DNA of 64,000 bases from CF-46 sp963760735 (GCA_963760735.1 CAVXEB010000004.1:310001-374000); one strand, 5' to 3'. Positions 48,276 through 57,556 are shown, counted from the first letter of the stretch. Notes: a model not told the origin generated them from the letters alone. Translations and numbers: made by a program.

Positions 48276-48905
48276 TCAGGCCGATCGCCCGATCAGCCGT
48301 CTCACCACCGGGCCGATCCGCTCGACCCACAGGGCGTACTGGGCGCCGGACGGATGCAGGCCGTCGCCGGCGAGCAGGCTCCGATCCGTCGCCGCCCGAA
48401 GCGACAGGTCGTACGTGTCGACGTAGGCGATCCCACGCGCGCCGGCGAGCTCGGACAGGGACGCGTTGCTGCGCCGGATCCCCTCGGACTGCGTCGAGGG
48501 ATCGCCGTACGCCGCGCCCTGCGGCGTGACCGTGTAGTCGGGAATCGCGACCGTCACGATGCGGCTCGCGGGGAGCCGCCGGAGCAGGTCGTCCAGGATC
48601 CTCGTCGCGTTGGCGCGATAGGCCGCGGTGGATGCGCCCTGGACGACGTCGTTGACCCCGATCAGGACGGACACGAACTCCGCTCGCAGCCCGTCGAGGG
48701 CAGGCAGCTCCTTGCGGATCAGGTCGGTCGACGTGAAGCCGTTCACCCCGAGGTTGGCGACGAGCCGGAGCGTCGGTGACCGAGGGCCGAGCCAAGCGAC
48801 CAGCTGGTCCGGCCAGCGCTCGGAGGCGGATCGGGTCGCCGTCCCGATCGTGTAGCTGTCTCCCAGCGCGACGAACCGCAGGGCATCCGGCCCCGGCTCG
48901 GTCAC
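48276..48905 (-). CDS. SGNH/GDSL-family hydrolase
   Basis: This 209-residue esterase-type hydrolase has block I FVALGDSYTIG with the nucleophile Ser, a Gly block (ANLGVNGFTS), block III LIGVNDV and block V DGLHPSGAQY with catalytic Asp and His. No signal peptide is seen, so it is probably cytoplasmic. The GTG start overlaps the stop codon of the alpha/beta hydrolase (GTGA), so both are translated from one message. They may act on related esters; the substrate is unknown. Confidence 0.9.
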   Translation of the reverse strand: MTEPGPDALRFVALGDSYTIGTATRSASERWPDQLVAWLGPRSPTLRLVANLGVNGFTSTDLIRKELPALDGLRAEFVSVLIGVNDVVQGASTAAYRANATRILDDLLRRLPASRIVTVAIPDYTVTPQGAAYGDPSTQSEGIRRSNASLSELAGARGIAYVDTYDLSLRAATDRSLLAGDGLHPSGAQYALWVERIGPVVRRLIGRSA

Positions 48906-49759
48906 CGGCGGCTGCCCTCGAGCTCGCGGAGGAATCCGTCGACCAGCGACACGAACGCATCCGGCCGCTCGAGCGTGAGCACATGCGCGACCCCGCGCCA
49001 GGCGACGAGTCGAACCGACGGTGCCGTCGCGGCGATCCGCTCGGCGGTCGCGATCACGGACGGCTGATCCTCGTCCCCGACGACGACCAGGACCGGGCAG
49101 CGCAGCTCGGCCAGCCGATCCGCGACCGGCGGCGCCAGCTCGTGCTCCGGCGCGGTCTCGTCGTCCCATTCGGGCAGCTCGAAGGCCTCCCGCTGCATCC
49201 GGCCGACGAAGGCCCGGATCTGGGGGTCGACCGCGTCCGGCGGTCGCGCCGGGCCGTCCACCCATGCCCGGAGATTGACCTCGACGGCGGCATCGAGATC
49301 GCCGCGATCGAGGGCGTCGATCTCCGCCGCCCAGATCGGTCGGAGCTCCGCGGGCGGCTCCCCGAACAAGGCGCCGCCGGGCGCGGCCAGGACGAGCGAC
49401 GCGACGACGCCGGGGCGGGCCAGGGCGACCTCGACTGCGATCCCCGCACCCATCGACGTGCCGACGACGTGGGTCCTCGCGATCAGCAGCTCGTCGAGCA
49501 GGGAGAGGACATCGCCGTGGTGCGACCACGGCCCGGATGGCGGCAACGACTCGCCGAAGCCGCGGGAATCCGGACGGACGACCCGGTGATGGGCCGCGAG
49601 GTCGGGCACGACCGGCGCCCACATCCGGCGATCGGCGACGCCTGCGTGGAGGAGCACCAGCGGCTCGCCGGATCCCTCGTCGTCGAAGGCGATTCCCGAG
49701 CTTGTCCGGCCGCCGAGGGTCTGGCTTTCGCTCTCCGTCACCGGCCCAGTCTCGGCCAT
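48902..49759 (-). CDS. Alpha/beta-fold hydrolase
   Basis: The 285-residue protein has the strand and oxyanion region LVLLHAGVADRRMW and the nucleophile elbow VGTSMGAG (GxSxG). The acid strand reads VLVVVGDEDQPS and the catalytic His lies in GVAHVLTLERP. The cap domain contains WAAEIDALDRGDLDAAVEVNLRAWVDG, like many esterase/3-oxoadipate-lactonase-type enzymes. ATG at 49759 is used; a GTG six codons in is also possible. It is the first gene of a two-gene unit with the SGNH hydrolase. Substrate cannot be predicted. Confidence 0.9.
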   Translation of the reverse strand: MAETGPVTESESQTLGGRTSSGIAFDDEGSGEPLVLLHAGVADRRMWAPVVPDLAAHHRVVRPDSRGFGESLPPSGPWSHHGDVLSLLDELLIARTHVVGTSMGAGIAVEVALARPGVVASLVLAAPGGALFGEPPAELRPIWAAEIDALDRGDLDAAVEVNLRAWVDGPARPPDAVDPQIRAFVGRMQREAFELPEWDDETAPEHELAPPVADRLAELRCPVLVVVGDEDQPSVIATAERIAATAPSVRLVAWRGVAHVLTLERPDAFVSLVDGFLRELEGSRR

Positions 49760-49993
49760 CGGGAAACCGGGTGCACGGGCACCTTCCGCCCCCTATCCTT
49801 GCGCGACGCGTCCGATGCGACATCAGGGGGCTCACGGACCTTCCAGGCAGCGCTGTTGACGCTTGCCCGGCCGACCCCCCATCGCTACGATGCGCCGATG
49901 GTCGCCCTGCGGGGCGAACGTTCCTTCGAGTCCGAGCCGGACCAGCGACTGGGGTCGAACGGCCGGTCGGCACTCGATGATCGAGGAGGACAC

Positions 49994-51190
49994 ATGCGCA
50001 CGCGTTCCATTGGCCTGACGCTGTTCAGCGGTCTGGCCATCCTGGTCTCGGCCTGTAGCACGGGCGCTACACCGAGCCCGTCGGCGTCGACGGCGGCGCC
50101 GTCGCAGCCGGCGGCCTCGGCCCCCGCGGCGTCGGAGTCGGCCGCTGCTGCCTCGCCGTCCGCGGCGGCGCTGAAGCCGCTCAATGTCGGCGTCGTCACG
50201 GACGTCGGCCAGCTCGAGGACAAGTCGTTCAACCAGTCCTCGAACGAGGGCGCGCAGGCCGCCGCCACCGCAACGGGCGGGCAGCACGACGTCATCGTCA
50301 CGAAGGCCGTCTCGGACTACGCGGCGAACATCCAGACCTTCGTCGATGCGGGCAAGGATGTGATCGTCACCGTCGGCTTCCTCATCGGGAGCGACACGGC
50401 CAAGGCCGCAAAGGCCAACCCGAACATCAAGTTCGTCGGCGTCGACCAGGGCGTCTGCCTCGATGAGAAGGGCGCTCCGGATCCGACCTTCGCCTGCAAG
50501 GGCGACGCGGCCACGCTCCTGCCGAACTACCAGGGGATCGTCTTCGCCGAGGCCCAGCCCGGCTACCTCGCGGGCATCGTCGCCGCCAGCCTGACCAAGT
50601 CCGGCACGATCGGCGCGGTCGGCGGAACGAACGTCCCGGCGGTCGTCAACTACTGGCGCGGCTACGAGAACGGCGCAAAGTCGGTGAAGCCGGACATCAA
50701 GGTCCTCTACCAGGAGACCGATCCGGATCCGTCGAAGGGCTTCAACGATCCAGCCAAGGGTCGCGCGATCGCCGGCCAGTTCATCGGCCAGGGCGCCGAC
50801 GTGATCTTCCAGATCGCCGGCCTCACCGGCCAGGGCGTCCTCGAGGCCGTCTGCGCCAAGCAGGGCTCGGTCTGGGGCATCGGCGTCGACGTCGACCAGG
50901 CCGTGAGCCTGCCGAACCTCTCGAAGTGCATCGTGACGAGCGCCGAGAAGAAGCTCAAGGACACCGTCCAGGCGGTCGTCACGAGCGCGGCGTCGGACAC
51001 CTTCAAGGCCGGCACCGTGCCGTACAACGCGGCCTCGACCCCGCCGGCAATCGGCCTCTCCCCGTTCCATGACAACGCGTCGCTGATCACGCCGGACGTC
51101 CAGGCGAAGATCGACGCCGCGCTGAAGGGCCTCACGGACGGGAGCCTCGATCCCTGCGCTCCGACGAAGTGCACGGTGAAGGGCACCTGA
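49994..51190 (+). CDS. BMP-family nucleoside-binding lipoprotein
   Basis: This is the solute-binding component of a BMP/PnrA-type ABC importer that captures purine nucleosides outside the cell. GAGGAGG lies 5 nt before the ATG. The signal peptide ends in lipobox LVSAC, then a Ser/Ala/Pro linker. The mature domain begins LNVGVVTDVGQLEDKSFNQS, with later FVGVDQG, GYLAGIVAA, GADVIFQIAGLTGQG and GIGVDVDQ, all family hallmarks. The protein is 398 residues long. The ATPase and two permeases follow, so this is a complete importer. A strong terminator hairpin right after the gene would raise its level over the membrane genes. Confidence 0.93.
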   Translation: MRTRSIGLTLFSGLAILVSACSTGATPSPSASTAAPSQPAASAPAASESAAAASPSAAALKPLNVGVVTDVGQLEDKSFNQSSNEGAQAAATATGGQHDVIVTKAVSDYAANIQTFVDAGKDVIVTVGFLIGSDTAKAAKANPNIKFVGVDQGVCLDEKGAPDPTFACKGDAATLLPNYQGIVFAEAQPGYLAGIVAASLTKSGTIGAVGGTNVPAVVNYWRGYENGAKSVKPDIKVLYQETDPDPSKGFNDPAKGRAIAGQFIGQGADVIFQIAGLTGQGVLEAVCAKQGSVWGIGVDVDQAVSLPNLSKCIVTSAEKKLKDTVQAVVTSAASDTFKAGTVPYNAASTPPAIGLSPFHDNASLITPDVQAKIDAALKGLTDGSLDPCAPTKCTVKGT

Positions 51191-51215
51191 CCCTGGAGGG
51201 CAACCACGCAACGCC

Positions 51216-51248
51216 AACGGGAGGCGGTCGCAGGACCGCCTCCCGTTT
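51216..51248 (+). terminator. Rho-independent terminator or attenuator after the binding-protein gene
   Basis: A 14-bp stem (GGGAGGCGGTC paired with GACCGCCTCCC, extended by AAC/GTT) closes on a GCAG loop and runs into TTTG. It lies between the lipoprotein and ATPase genes. Partial read-through would give the usual excess of binding protein over transporter. Confidence 0.75.
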
Positions 51249-51324
51249 GCATGTCAGGTCCCTATGATGTCGGGAGCCCCGGAACGTTTCGGCGTCCGTG
51301 CCCGCGTTCCCGTCCGAGGTTTGC

Positions 51325-53034
51325 GTGACCGAACCCACGACTGTTGCCGCGACCGCCCCTGACGGCGAACCCGTGACGGCGCCTGCGCTCGAGATGCGCG
51401 GCATCACGAAGCGCTATCCGGGTGTCGTCGCGAACGACGGCATCGACCTCGACGTCCGGCCCGGCGAGATCCACGCTCTGCTCGGGGAGAACGGCGCCGG
51501 CAAGTCGACGCTGATGAACATCCTGTACGGGCTGGCAAAGCCGGACAGCGGTCAGATCCTGCTCGACGGGAAGGTCGTCCAGATCGACGGCCCGTCGGAC
51601 GCGATCGCCCGCGGGATCAGCATGGTCCATCAGCACTTCATGCTGATCCCGGTCCTGAGCGTCGCCGACAACATCCTCCTCGGCGCCGAGACGATGGCGA
51701 ACCTGATCTTCCTCGACAACCAGGAGGCCCACCGCCGGATCGTGGAGCTCGGCAAGCGATTCGGGTTCGAGATCGACCCGGAGGCCAAGGTCGGGTCGCT
51801 GTCGGTCGGCTGGCAGCAGCGGGTCGAGATCCTCAAGGCCCTCTACCGGCAGGCACGGATCCTTGTCCTCGACGAGCCCACCGCGGTCCTCACGCCCCAG
51901 GAGACGAAGGAGATCTTCGCGGTCCTGCGCAGCCTCGCCGCCGACGGCCACAGCATCATCTTCATCAGCCACAAGCTGTACGAGGTCCTCGAGGTTGCCG
52001 ACCGGATCACGGTGATCCGCCGCGGCAAGGTCGTCGGGTCGCGCGTGCCGGCGGAGACGGACGAGGACGACCTCGCCGCGCTCATGGTCGGGCGGAACGT
52101 CCAGCTCGTCGTCGATCGCGGCGAGTCCCATCCGGCCGGTCCAGCGCTCACCGTCACGGACCTCCGGGTCGCCGACGACCGCGGCCAGCAGGCCGTGAAC
52201 GGGATCAGCTTCGAGGTCCGGGCCGGGGAGATCCTCGGAGTCGCCGGCGTCGCCGGCAACGGCCAGGAGGAGCTCGTCGAGGCGTTGACCGGGTTGCGCA
52301 AGCCGACGAGCGGCTCGATCACGCTGCGTGGAGTCGACATCACGGGCAAGGGCCCGCGCCAGCTCCAGCAGGCCGGCATGTCGTTCATCCCTGCCGATCG
52401 CCAGCGATACGGCCTCGTCCTGAGCTTTCCGCTCGAGGACAACCTGATCCTGACCCAGTACGACGAGGCGCCGTTCGCTCGTGGGATCTTCCGGAACGAC
52501 AAGGCGATCGACGAGTGGGCCGAGCGGGCGATCAAGGAATACGACATCCGAACGCCGTCAGCCACGGTCACGGCCTCGACGCTGTCAGGCGGCAACCAGC
52601 AGAAGGCAGTGGTCGCCCGCGAGTTCAGCCGGAAGCTGTCGATCCTGGTGCTCGACCAGCCGACCCGCGGCCTCGACGTCGGGAGCATCGAGTTCATCCA
52701 TCGCCAGGTCGTCGCCAAGCGCGACGAGGGGGCGGCCATCCTGCTCGTGTCGGCCGAGCTCGACGAGGTCCTGGAGCTGTCCGATCGCGTGGCCGTCATG
52801 TACCGCGGCGAGATCGTTGCCCTCGTGGACGGCCCGTCGGCCGAGCGCGAGGCGATCGGGCTGCTGATGGCGGCAGGCCGCCGATCGATCCCGCCGATCG
52901 CGGACGCCCCGGTGGCGGACGCGTTGACACCGAACACGCATGTAGCGGATCCGTCCACGACGGACGCGCCCGTTGTGGAGGCTCCGCCGTCACGGCCGTC
53001 GATCGACGACGACCCGCCCGACGTGACGGCCTGA
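51325..53034 (+). CDS. Nucleoside ABC importer, double ATPase subunit
   Basis: The 569-residue protein has two nucleotide-binding domains like RbsA/YufO. The first has Walker A GENGAGKST (about 58), Q-loop HQHFMLIPVLSV, the region LSVGWQQRVEI and LDEPTAVLTP. In the second the P-loop is degenerate (GVAGNGQEEL), as usual for this class, with LSGGNQQKAVVARE and LDQPTRGLDVGS. A Pro/Asp/Ala-rich tail follows. The GTG start has GAGG 5 nt upstream. Its stop overlaps the next ATG by one base (TGATG). It drives the adjacent BMP-type nucleoside permease. Confidence 0.94.
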   Translation: MTEPTTVAATAPDGEPVTAPALEMRGITKRYPGVVANDGIDLDVRPGEIHALLGENGAGKSTLMNILYGLAKPDSGQILLDGKVVQIDGPSDAIARGISMVHQHFMLIPVLSVADNILLGAETMANLIFLDNQEAHRRIVELGKRFGFEIDPEAKVGSLSVGWQQRVEILKALYRQARILVLDEPTAVLTPQETKEIFAVLRSLAADGHSIIFISHKLYEVLEVADRITVIRRGKVVGSRVPAETDEDDLAALMVGRNVQLVVDRGESHPAGPALTVTDLRVADDRGQQAVNGISFEVRAGEILGVAGVAGNGQEELVEALTGLRKPTSGSITLRGVDITGKGPRQLQQAGMSFIPADRQRYGLVLSFPLEDNLILTQYDEAPFARGIFRNDKAIDEWAERAIKEYDIRTPSATVTASTLSGGNQQKAVVAREFSRKLSILVLDQPTRGLDVGSIEFIHRQVVAKRDEGAAILLVSAELDEVLELSDRVAVMYRGEIVALVDGPSAEREAIGLLMAAGRRSIPPIADAPVADALTPNTHVADPSTTDAPVVEAPPSRPSIDDDPPDVTA

Positions 53035-54206
53035 TGGGCGCTGCTCGCCGGCTCTGGGCGCTGCTCGCCATTCCGCTCGTCTCGGTCCTCCTCGCCCTCC
53101 TGCTCGGCTCGGTCCTGATCATCCTGTCGAGCCTGGCGACGGAGGGGTCCCTGAACTTCTTCCTCCCCGTCATCGCCTACGAGGCCCTGCTGCAGGGCGC
53201 CACCGGCCTGTCGTTCCTCGACGTGACGAACAAGGCTGTCGCCTTCCACCTGTCGATCAACCCCGACCAGGCTGCCCGCGCGATCACGAACACCCTCGCG
53301 AACGCCAGCCCGCTCGTCCTGACGGGCCTGGCCGTCGGCGTCGGGTTCAAGGGCGGCCTGTTCAACATCGGCGGGACAGGACAGGTCCTCATCGGCGGGT
53401 TCGTGGCTGCCATCGTCGGCTCGGCCGTCGCCGGCCTGCCGGTCCCGGTCGCGGTCACGACCGCCGTCATCGCCGGCGCCCTCGGGGGCGCCATCTACGG
53501 ATTCATTCCCGGAGCGTTGAAGGCATTCACGGGAGCCCACGAGGTCGTGTCGACGATCATGCTGAACTCCCTTGCGGCGTTTGTCATCGTCGGACTCGTG
53601 AACGACGTCTTCAAGATCACGGGGCCGTCGTTCGCCCGGACCGCGGACGTCGGCAACGCCGCGCTGCCGATCCTGTTCGGACGCAACGGCAATCTCGGGA
53701 TCCCGATCTCGTTCATCCTCGTGTTCGTCACCTGGTTCCTGATCTACCGGACGCCGCTCGGCTTCGAGATCCGGACGGTCGGCGCGAACCCGAGCGCTGC
53801 GCGCTACGCCGGGATGAGCCCCCGCCGGCTGATCGTCCTCACGATGAGCTTGTGCGGGCTCTTTGCCGGCCTGGCGGGCACCTTCGAGATCCTGTCCCTC
53901 GGCTACTACCCCGCGGTGTTCGGCACGAGCATCGGCTTCGCGGGGATCACCGTCGCGCTCCTCGGACGCGCCCACCCTGTCGGGATCCTGTTCGCGGCCC
54001 TCCTCCTCGGCGGGATGGAGGCCGGGGCCCCGGCGATGCAGATCACGGCCAAGATCCCGATCGAGATCATCGACGTGATCGAGGGGTTGATCCTGCTGTT
54101 CCTCGCCGCGGAATCGGTGATCCGGCGCCTGTTCCGGTCGCGGACGGAGCGGGTCACGCCCACCGAGCTCCGGACCATCTCGCGAAGCTACGGGGAGTCG
54201 GCCTGA
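53034..54206 (+). CDS. Nucleoside ABC importer permease 1
   Basis: Inner-membrane permease of the BPD_transp_2 type, 390 residues, about ten hydrophobic segments. Conserved blocks include GLAVGVGFKGGLFNIGGTGQ, GAHEVVSTIMLN, AARYAGMSPRRL and GFAGITVALLGRAHPVGI, all typical of the YufP-like partner of a BMP importer. The ATG overlaps the ATPase stop by one base and its own stop overlaps the next ATG in the same TGATG manner, so the three genes are tightly coupled. Confidence 0.93.
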   Translation: MGAARRLWALLAIPLVSVLLALLLGSVLIILSSLATEGSLNFFLPVIAYEALLQGATGLSFLDVTNKAVAFHLSINPDQAARAITNTLANASPLVLTGLAVGVGFKGGLFNIGGTGQVLIGGFVAAIVGSAVAGLPVPVAVTTAVIAGALGGAIYGFIPGALKAFTGAHEVVSTIMLNSLAAFVIVGLVNDVFKITGPSFARTADVGNAALPILFGRNGNLGIPISFILVFVTWFLIYRTPLGFEIRTVGANPSAARYAGMSPRRLIVLTMSLCGLFAGLAGTFEILSLGYYPAVFGTSIGFAGITVALLGRAHPVGILFAALLLGGMEAGAPAMQITAKIPIEIIDVIEGLILLFLAAESVIRRLFRSRTERVTPTELRTISRSYGESA

Positions 54207-55291
54207 TGGACTTCCTCTTCCAGATCCCCATCCTCGGCTTCATCCTCCAGTTCGCCGGCTACCTCGTGACCGCGGTGTTCACGACGAACCTGCCGGCGCA
54301 GACGCTCCAGCTCGCGACGCCGATCGCCCTCGGTGCACTGTGCGGCGTGATGAACGAGCGGAGCGGCGTGGTCAACATCGGCATCGAGGGGATGATGCTG
54401 ACGAGCGCGTTCGTCGGCTTCATGGTCGCGGTCGTTGTCGTCGACGCGTTCCCCGGCACGCCTGGTCCGGTCTTCGGGGCGACACCGGCGCTCGTGATCG
54501 GGTTGCTCGGCGCCATCGCTGCCGGCATGCTCGTCTCCCTGCTGCACGCCTGGATGTCGATCAGCGTGAGAGCCGACCAGATCATCAGCGGCACGGTGAT
54601 CAACATCATCGCGCTCGGCCTCACGGGCTATCTGAATCGCCTGATCAAGCCGAGCGGCAGCGCCGGGACGTTTGCACCCCTGCAGCCGCCGGAGTGGCTC
54701 CTTGACCTCCCGATCATCGGCTGGATCTTCCGGATGTTCCTGACCTCCGGGCCGATCACCACCTCCGTGATCATCTTCGTCGTCGTCCTCCAGATCCTGC
54801 TGTTCCGGTCCCGCTGGGGTCTCAGGACGCGAGCGGTCGGTGAGCATCCACGGGCCGCTGACACGGTCGGCATCGACGTCATCAAGGTCCGCTACCGGAA
54901 CGTGATCCTCGGTGGCGCGTTCGCCGGGCTGGCCGGCGCGTGGCTGACGCTCGAGTACAACGCCTCGTTCCAGAACGGGATGACCGCCAACCGCGGATTC
55001 ATCGCCCTGGCCGCGGTGATCTTCGGGCGGTGGACGCCGATCGGCGCGTTCGGCGGGGCGCTGCTCTTCATGGTGTCGGAAGCGCTCGGGATCGCGATCC
55101 GGTCGAACCCGCCGGCGGGCGACCTCGGCGTGTGGCTGACCGGGATCCAGACCTCGTATCCCAGCCTGTACAACAACTTCTTCGGTGCCCTGCCATACCT
55201 GCTGACCCTCATCGTCCTCGCCGGAGTCGTCGGCCGGAGCATCCCGCCTGCCGCCGTCGGCAAGCCGTATGTCAAGGAAGGCGCCAGCTGA
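54206..55291 (+). CDS. Nucleoside ABC importer permease 2
   Basis: Second membrane subunit, 361 residues, YufQ-like. Typical blocks are ATPIALGALCGVMNERSGVV, NIGIEGMML, VRADQIISGTVIN and FGRWTPIGA; the first ten residues form an amphipathic start. It pairs with permease 1 to form the pore. The TGA stop overlaps a CTG that appears to start the next gene (CTGA). Confidence 0.93.
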   Translation: MDFLFQIPILGFILQFAGYLVTAVFTTNLPAQTLQLATPIALGALCGVMNERSGVVNIGIEGMMLTSAFVGFMVAVVVVDAFPGTPGPVFGATPALVIGLLGAIAAGMLVSLLHAWMSISVRADQIISGTVINIIALGLTGYLNRLIKPSGSAGTFAPLQPPEWLLDLPIIGWIFRMFLTSGPITTSVIIFVVVLQILLFRSRWGLRTRAVGEHPRAADTVGIDVIKVRYRNVILGGAFAGLAGAWLTLEYNASFQNGMTANRGFIALAAVIFGRWTPIGAFGGALLFMVSEALGIAIRSNPPAGDLGVWLTGIQTSYPSLYNNFFGALPYLLTLIVLAGVVGRSIPPAAVGKPYVKEGAS

Positions 55292-55788
55292 CGACAGCCG
55301 ACGACCGCGAGCGCGTCCGCGCACTGCTCGACCTGCACGAAGGACGCGGAGAAGTCCCGGTCCTCGACGACGAGGGCATCGCGACGGTCCTCGGCTCCGC
55401 CCGGCGGATTGCCGTGATCGGCGCCTCGTCGAATCCGGCGCGGCCGTCGTTCGGCGTGCTCCGGACCCTGGTCGGCGCCGGCTACGACTGCGCCCCGATC
55501 AACCCCAACGAGACCGAGGTCGCCGGGCTCCGCGCCTGGCCGACGCTCGAGTCGGCCGTCGGGGCGACCGGACCGTTCGACATCGTCGACGTCTTCCGCC
55601 GCTCGAAGCTGTGCGTCGACCATGCCCGGGAGGCGGTCGCGACCGGCGCCTCCTGCCTGTGGCTCCAGCTCGGCGTCGTCAGCTGGGAGGCCGCACGGAT
55701 CGCCGTCGAGGGCGGTCTGTCGGTCGTCATGGACCGCTGCACCGCGATCGAGCTGCGTCGGATCGGGGCCGGCAGTCCGGCGACCTGA
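55288..55788 (+). CDS. CoA-binding protein (YccU-like), apparent CTG start
   Basis: The 166-residue Rossmann-fold protein contains RRIAVIGASSNPARPSFGVL, INPNETEVAG, DIVDVFRR and LWLQLGVVSWEAARIA, the pattern of the CoA_binding_2 family. No ATG, GTG or TTG exists in the frame before the fold begins. A CTG at 55288 lies 6 nt after GGAAGG and overlaps the permease stop codon, mirroring the ATGA, GTGA and TTGA overlaps elsewhere in the window. The next possible start (a GTG near 55413) would delete the first strand. Function is unknown beyond probable CoA or acyl-CoA binding. Confidence 0.85.
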   Translation: MTTADDRERVRALLDLHEGRGEVPVLDDEGIATVLGSARRIAVIGASSNPARPSFGVLRTLVGAGYDCAPINPNETEVAGLRAWPTLESAVGATGPFDIVDVFRRSKLCVDHAREAVATGASCLWLQLGVVSWEAARIAVEGGLSVVMDRCTAIELRRIGAGSPAT

Positions 55789-55789
55789 C

Positions 55790-56785
55790 TCAGCCCCCTC
55801 CGGCGGCCCCGGAGTCCGCGGCGAACCGGTCGCGGAGTGCCGCCCGGACCCCGTCGTCCATGAACCCCACCTCGACCGATCGGCGGTGGATGGCCGCGAG
55901 ATCCGCGGACGTGAGCCCGCCGCCGTGGACGAGGTCGCGCTCCTCATCGGCGAGGGTCCGGTCGATCGTGATCGGGTTGTCGTTGCCGAGGACGACGCCG
56001 GCTTGGGCCGCCAGGAATGCGTGGATCGCGTGCTCGCGGAGCGACCGGGCCGCGCCGGTATACACGTTGGACGTCGCGCAGACCTCGAAGGTCAGGCCGT
56101 GGTCGACGGCCCACCCGAGCACCTCGGGGTCGTCGGCGACGTGCGTTCCGTGGCCGATCCGCGTCGCGCCGAGCCACTCGGCGGCCTCCCGGGCGGCCCC
56201 GGCCCCGCTCGCCTCGGCCGCATGGGCCGTCAGTCCGAGACCGGCCGCGGCCGCGATGCGGTACGGCTCGATGTACGCCTCGTTCGACGGCCAGCGGAGC
56301 TCGTCGCCGGCGACGTCGAGGCCGACGACCCCGTTCCCGGCCCGGGCGGCGGCCGCGCGGGCAACCTCGAGGTTCGTCTCCCGATCGCTGTGGCGCAGGA
56401 GGCAGACGACGAGCCCGGTCGGCAGCCCGGTGGCGGCGCTGCCGTCGCGGAGCCCGTCGCTGACGGCCCCGATGACCGCGTCCATCGGCAGGTCCGCACG
56501 GCGGTGCGTCGCCGGCCCGAACCGGATCTCGAGGAAGTCCTCGCCGGCCGCGGCGGCGTCCTCGACGGCCTCCCGGGCGATCCGCCGCAGTGCATCGGCG
56601 AAGCCCATCACCGGATAGGCGGCCGCGACGTGGGCCAGGAACACCGTCAGGTCGGCCGGTGCGCGCATCCGGAGCGCCGCGTCCCAGCCGGCGTCAGGCT
56701 CGGGGATCCCGTGGGCGCGGGCGATGTCGGCAGCCGTGTCCGCCCGGACGCAGCCCTCGAGATGGCAGTGGAGGTTCAGGCCCAC
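55790..56785 (-). CDS. add: Adenosine deaminase family protein
   Basis: The metal-dependent hydrolase of 331 residues converts adenosine to inosine (adenine or another amino-purine cannot be excluded). Metal ligands are HCHLEG near the N-terminus, and HAAEASG contributes catalytic His and Glu. TRIGHGTHV and EVCATSNVYTG are conserved. The last metal-ligand strand reads GNDNP where DD is common; the first Asp is kept and the Asn variant resembles TDN-type family members. The GTG start is 3 nt after the nucleoside phosphorylase stop, so the two are co-translated. It is convergent with the importer operon. Confidence 0.88.
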   Translation of the reverse strand: MGLNLHCHLEGCVRADTAADIARAHGIPEPDAGWDAALRMRAPADLTVFLAHVAAAYPVMGFADALRRIAREAVEDAAAAGEDFLEIRFGPATHRRADLPMDAVIGAVSDGLRDGSAATGLPTGLVVCLLRHSDRETNLEVARAAAARAGNGVVGLDVAGDELRWPSNEAYIEPYRIAAAAGLGLTAHAAEASGAGAAREAAEWLGATRIGHGTHVADDPEVLGWAVDHGLTFEVCATSNVYTGAARSLREHAIHAFLAAQAGVVLGNDNPITIDRTLADEERDLVHGGGLTSADLAAIHRRSVEVGFMDDGVRAALRDRFAADSGAAGGG

Positions 56786-56788
56786 GGC

Positions 56789-57556
56789 CTAGAGGGCGAG
56801 GGTGACGGCGGTGTCGAGAGCGGCCTCGATGCTCGCGCCCCAGCCGACGGCGAGGCGGCGATGCGCGTCCTCGTCGTAGACGCTCGTGTCGGCGACGAGA
56901 TTGCTCGAGACGGCGCAGATCATCCCGGCCCGGAGCTTCCGCTGGCGAGCGACGACGAACAGGGCCGACGACTCCATCTCGACGTTGAGGAGCCCGATCG
57001 ACGACATCTGCTCGGTCCATGCGGGCGACTCCGCGTAGAACGCGTCGTCCGAGACGTTGATCCCGGCGTACACGGCCAGGCCGTGGGCGGGACCTCGCTC
57101 GCGGGCGTGTCGCTCGAGCGTGAGGCTGATCTCGAGGTCGGGCACGGCCGGATAGCCCTTCGGGACGTACATGTCCGTCGTTCCGTCGTTGCGGAACGAG
57201 CCCTGGCTGACGATCAGGTCGCCCGGGTCGATGCCCGCCTGGAGGGCCGCGGTGCTGCCGACCCTGATGAACGACGTGACGCCGACCCGGGCGAGCTCCT
57301 CGACCGCGATCGCCGTCGACGGGCAGCCCATGCCGGTCGACGTCACCGTGATCGGGTGGCCCCGGTACGTGCCGACCATCGTCCGGTGCTCACGCTGGTG
57401 GGCGACGTCGCGGGCGTCCTCGAGGTACGAGGCGACCAGCGGCACCCGGAACGGATCCCCGGGCAGGAGCGCCACGCTGCTGACCTCGCCCGGTGCCACG
57501 CCGATGTGGAACTGGCGCCCGCCGACGCCGATGCTTGCCTTGTCGACGACTCCCAA
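56789..57556 (-). CDS. Nucleoside phosphorylase (uridine/purine type)
   Basis: The phosphorylase cleaves nucleosides with phosphate to base and ribose-1-phosphate. The 255-residue protein has GDPFRVPLVA (phosphate site), TSTGMGCPSTAIAVEEL, RVGSTAAL and LNVEMESSALFVVA, the pattern of the PNP/UDP family I hexameric enzymes. The sequence looks closer to uridine phosphorylase, but purine activity is possible. The TTG start has GGAGGG 4 nt upstream. It is directly followed by the adenosine deaminase, and the BMP importer faces it. Confidence 0.9.
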   Translation of the reverse strand: MGVVDKASIGVGGRQFHIGVAPGEVSSVALLPGDPFRVPLVASYLEDARDVAHQREHRTMVGTYRGHPITVTSTGMGCPSTAIAVEELARVGVTSFIRVGSTAALQAGIDPGDLIVSQGSFRNDGTTDMYVPKGYPAVPDLEISLTLERHARERGPAHGLAVYAGINVSDDAFYAESPAWTEQMSSIGLLNVEMESSALFVVARQRKLRAGMICAVSSNLVADTSVYDEDAHRRLAVGWGASIEAALDTAVTLAL

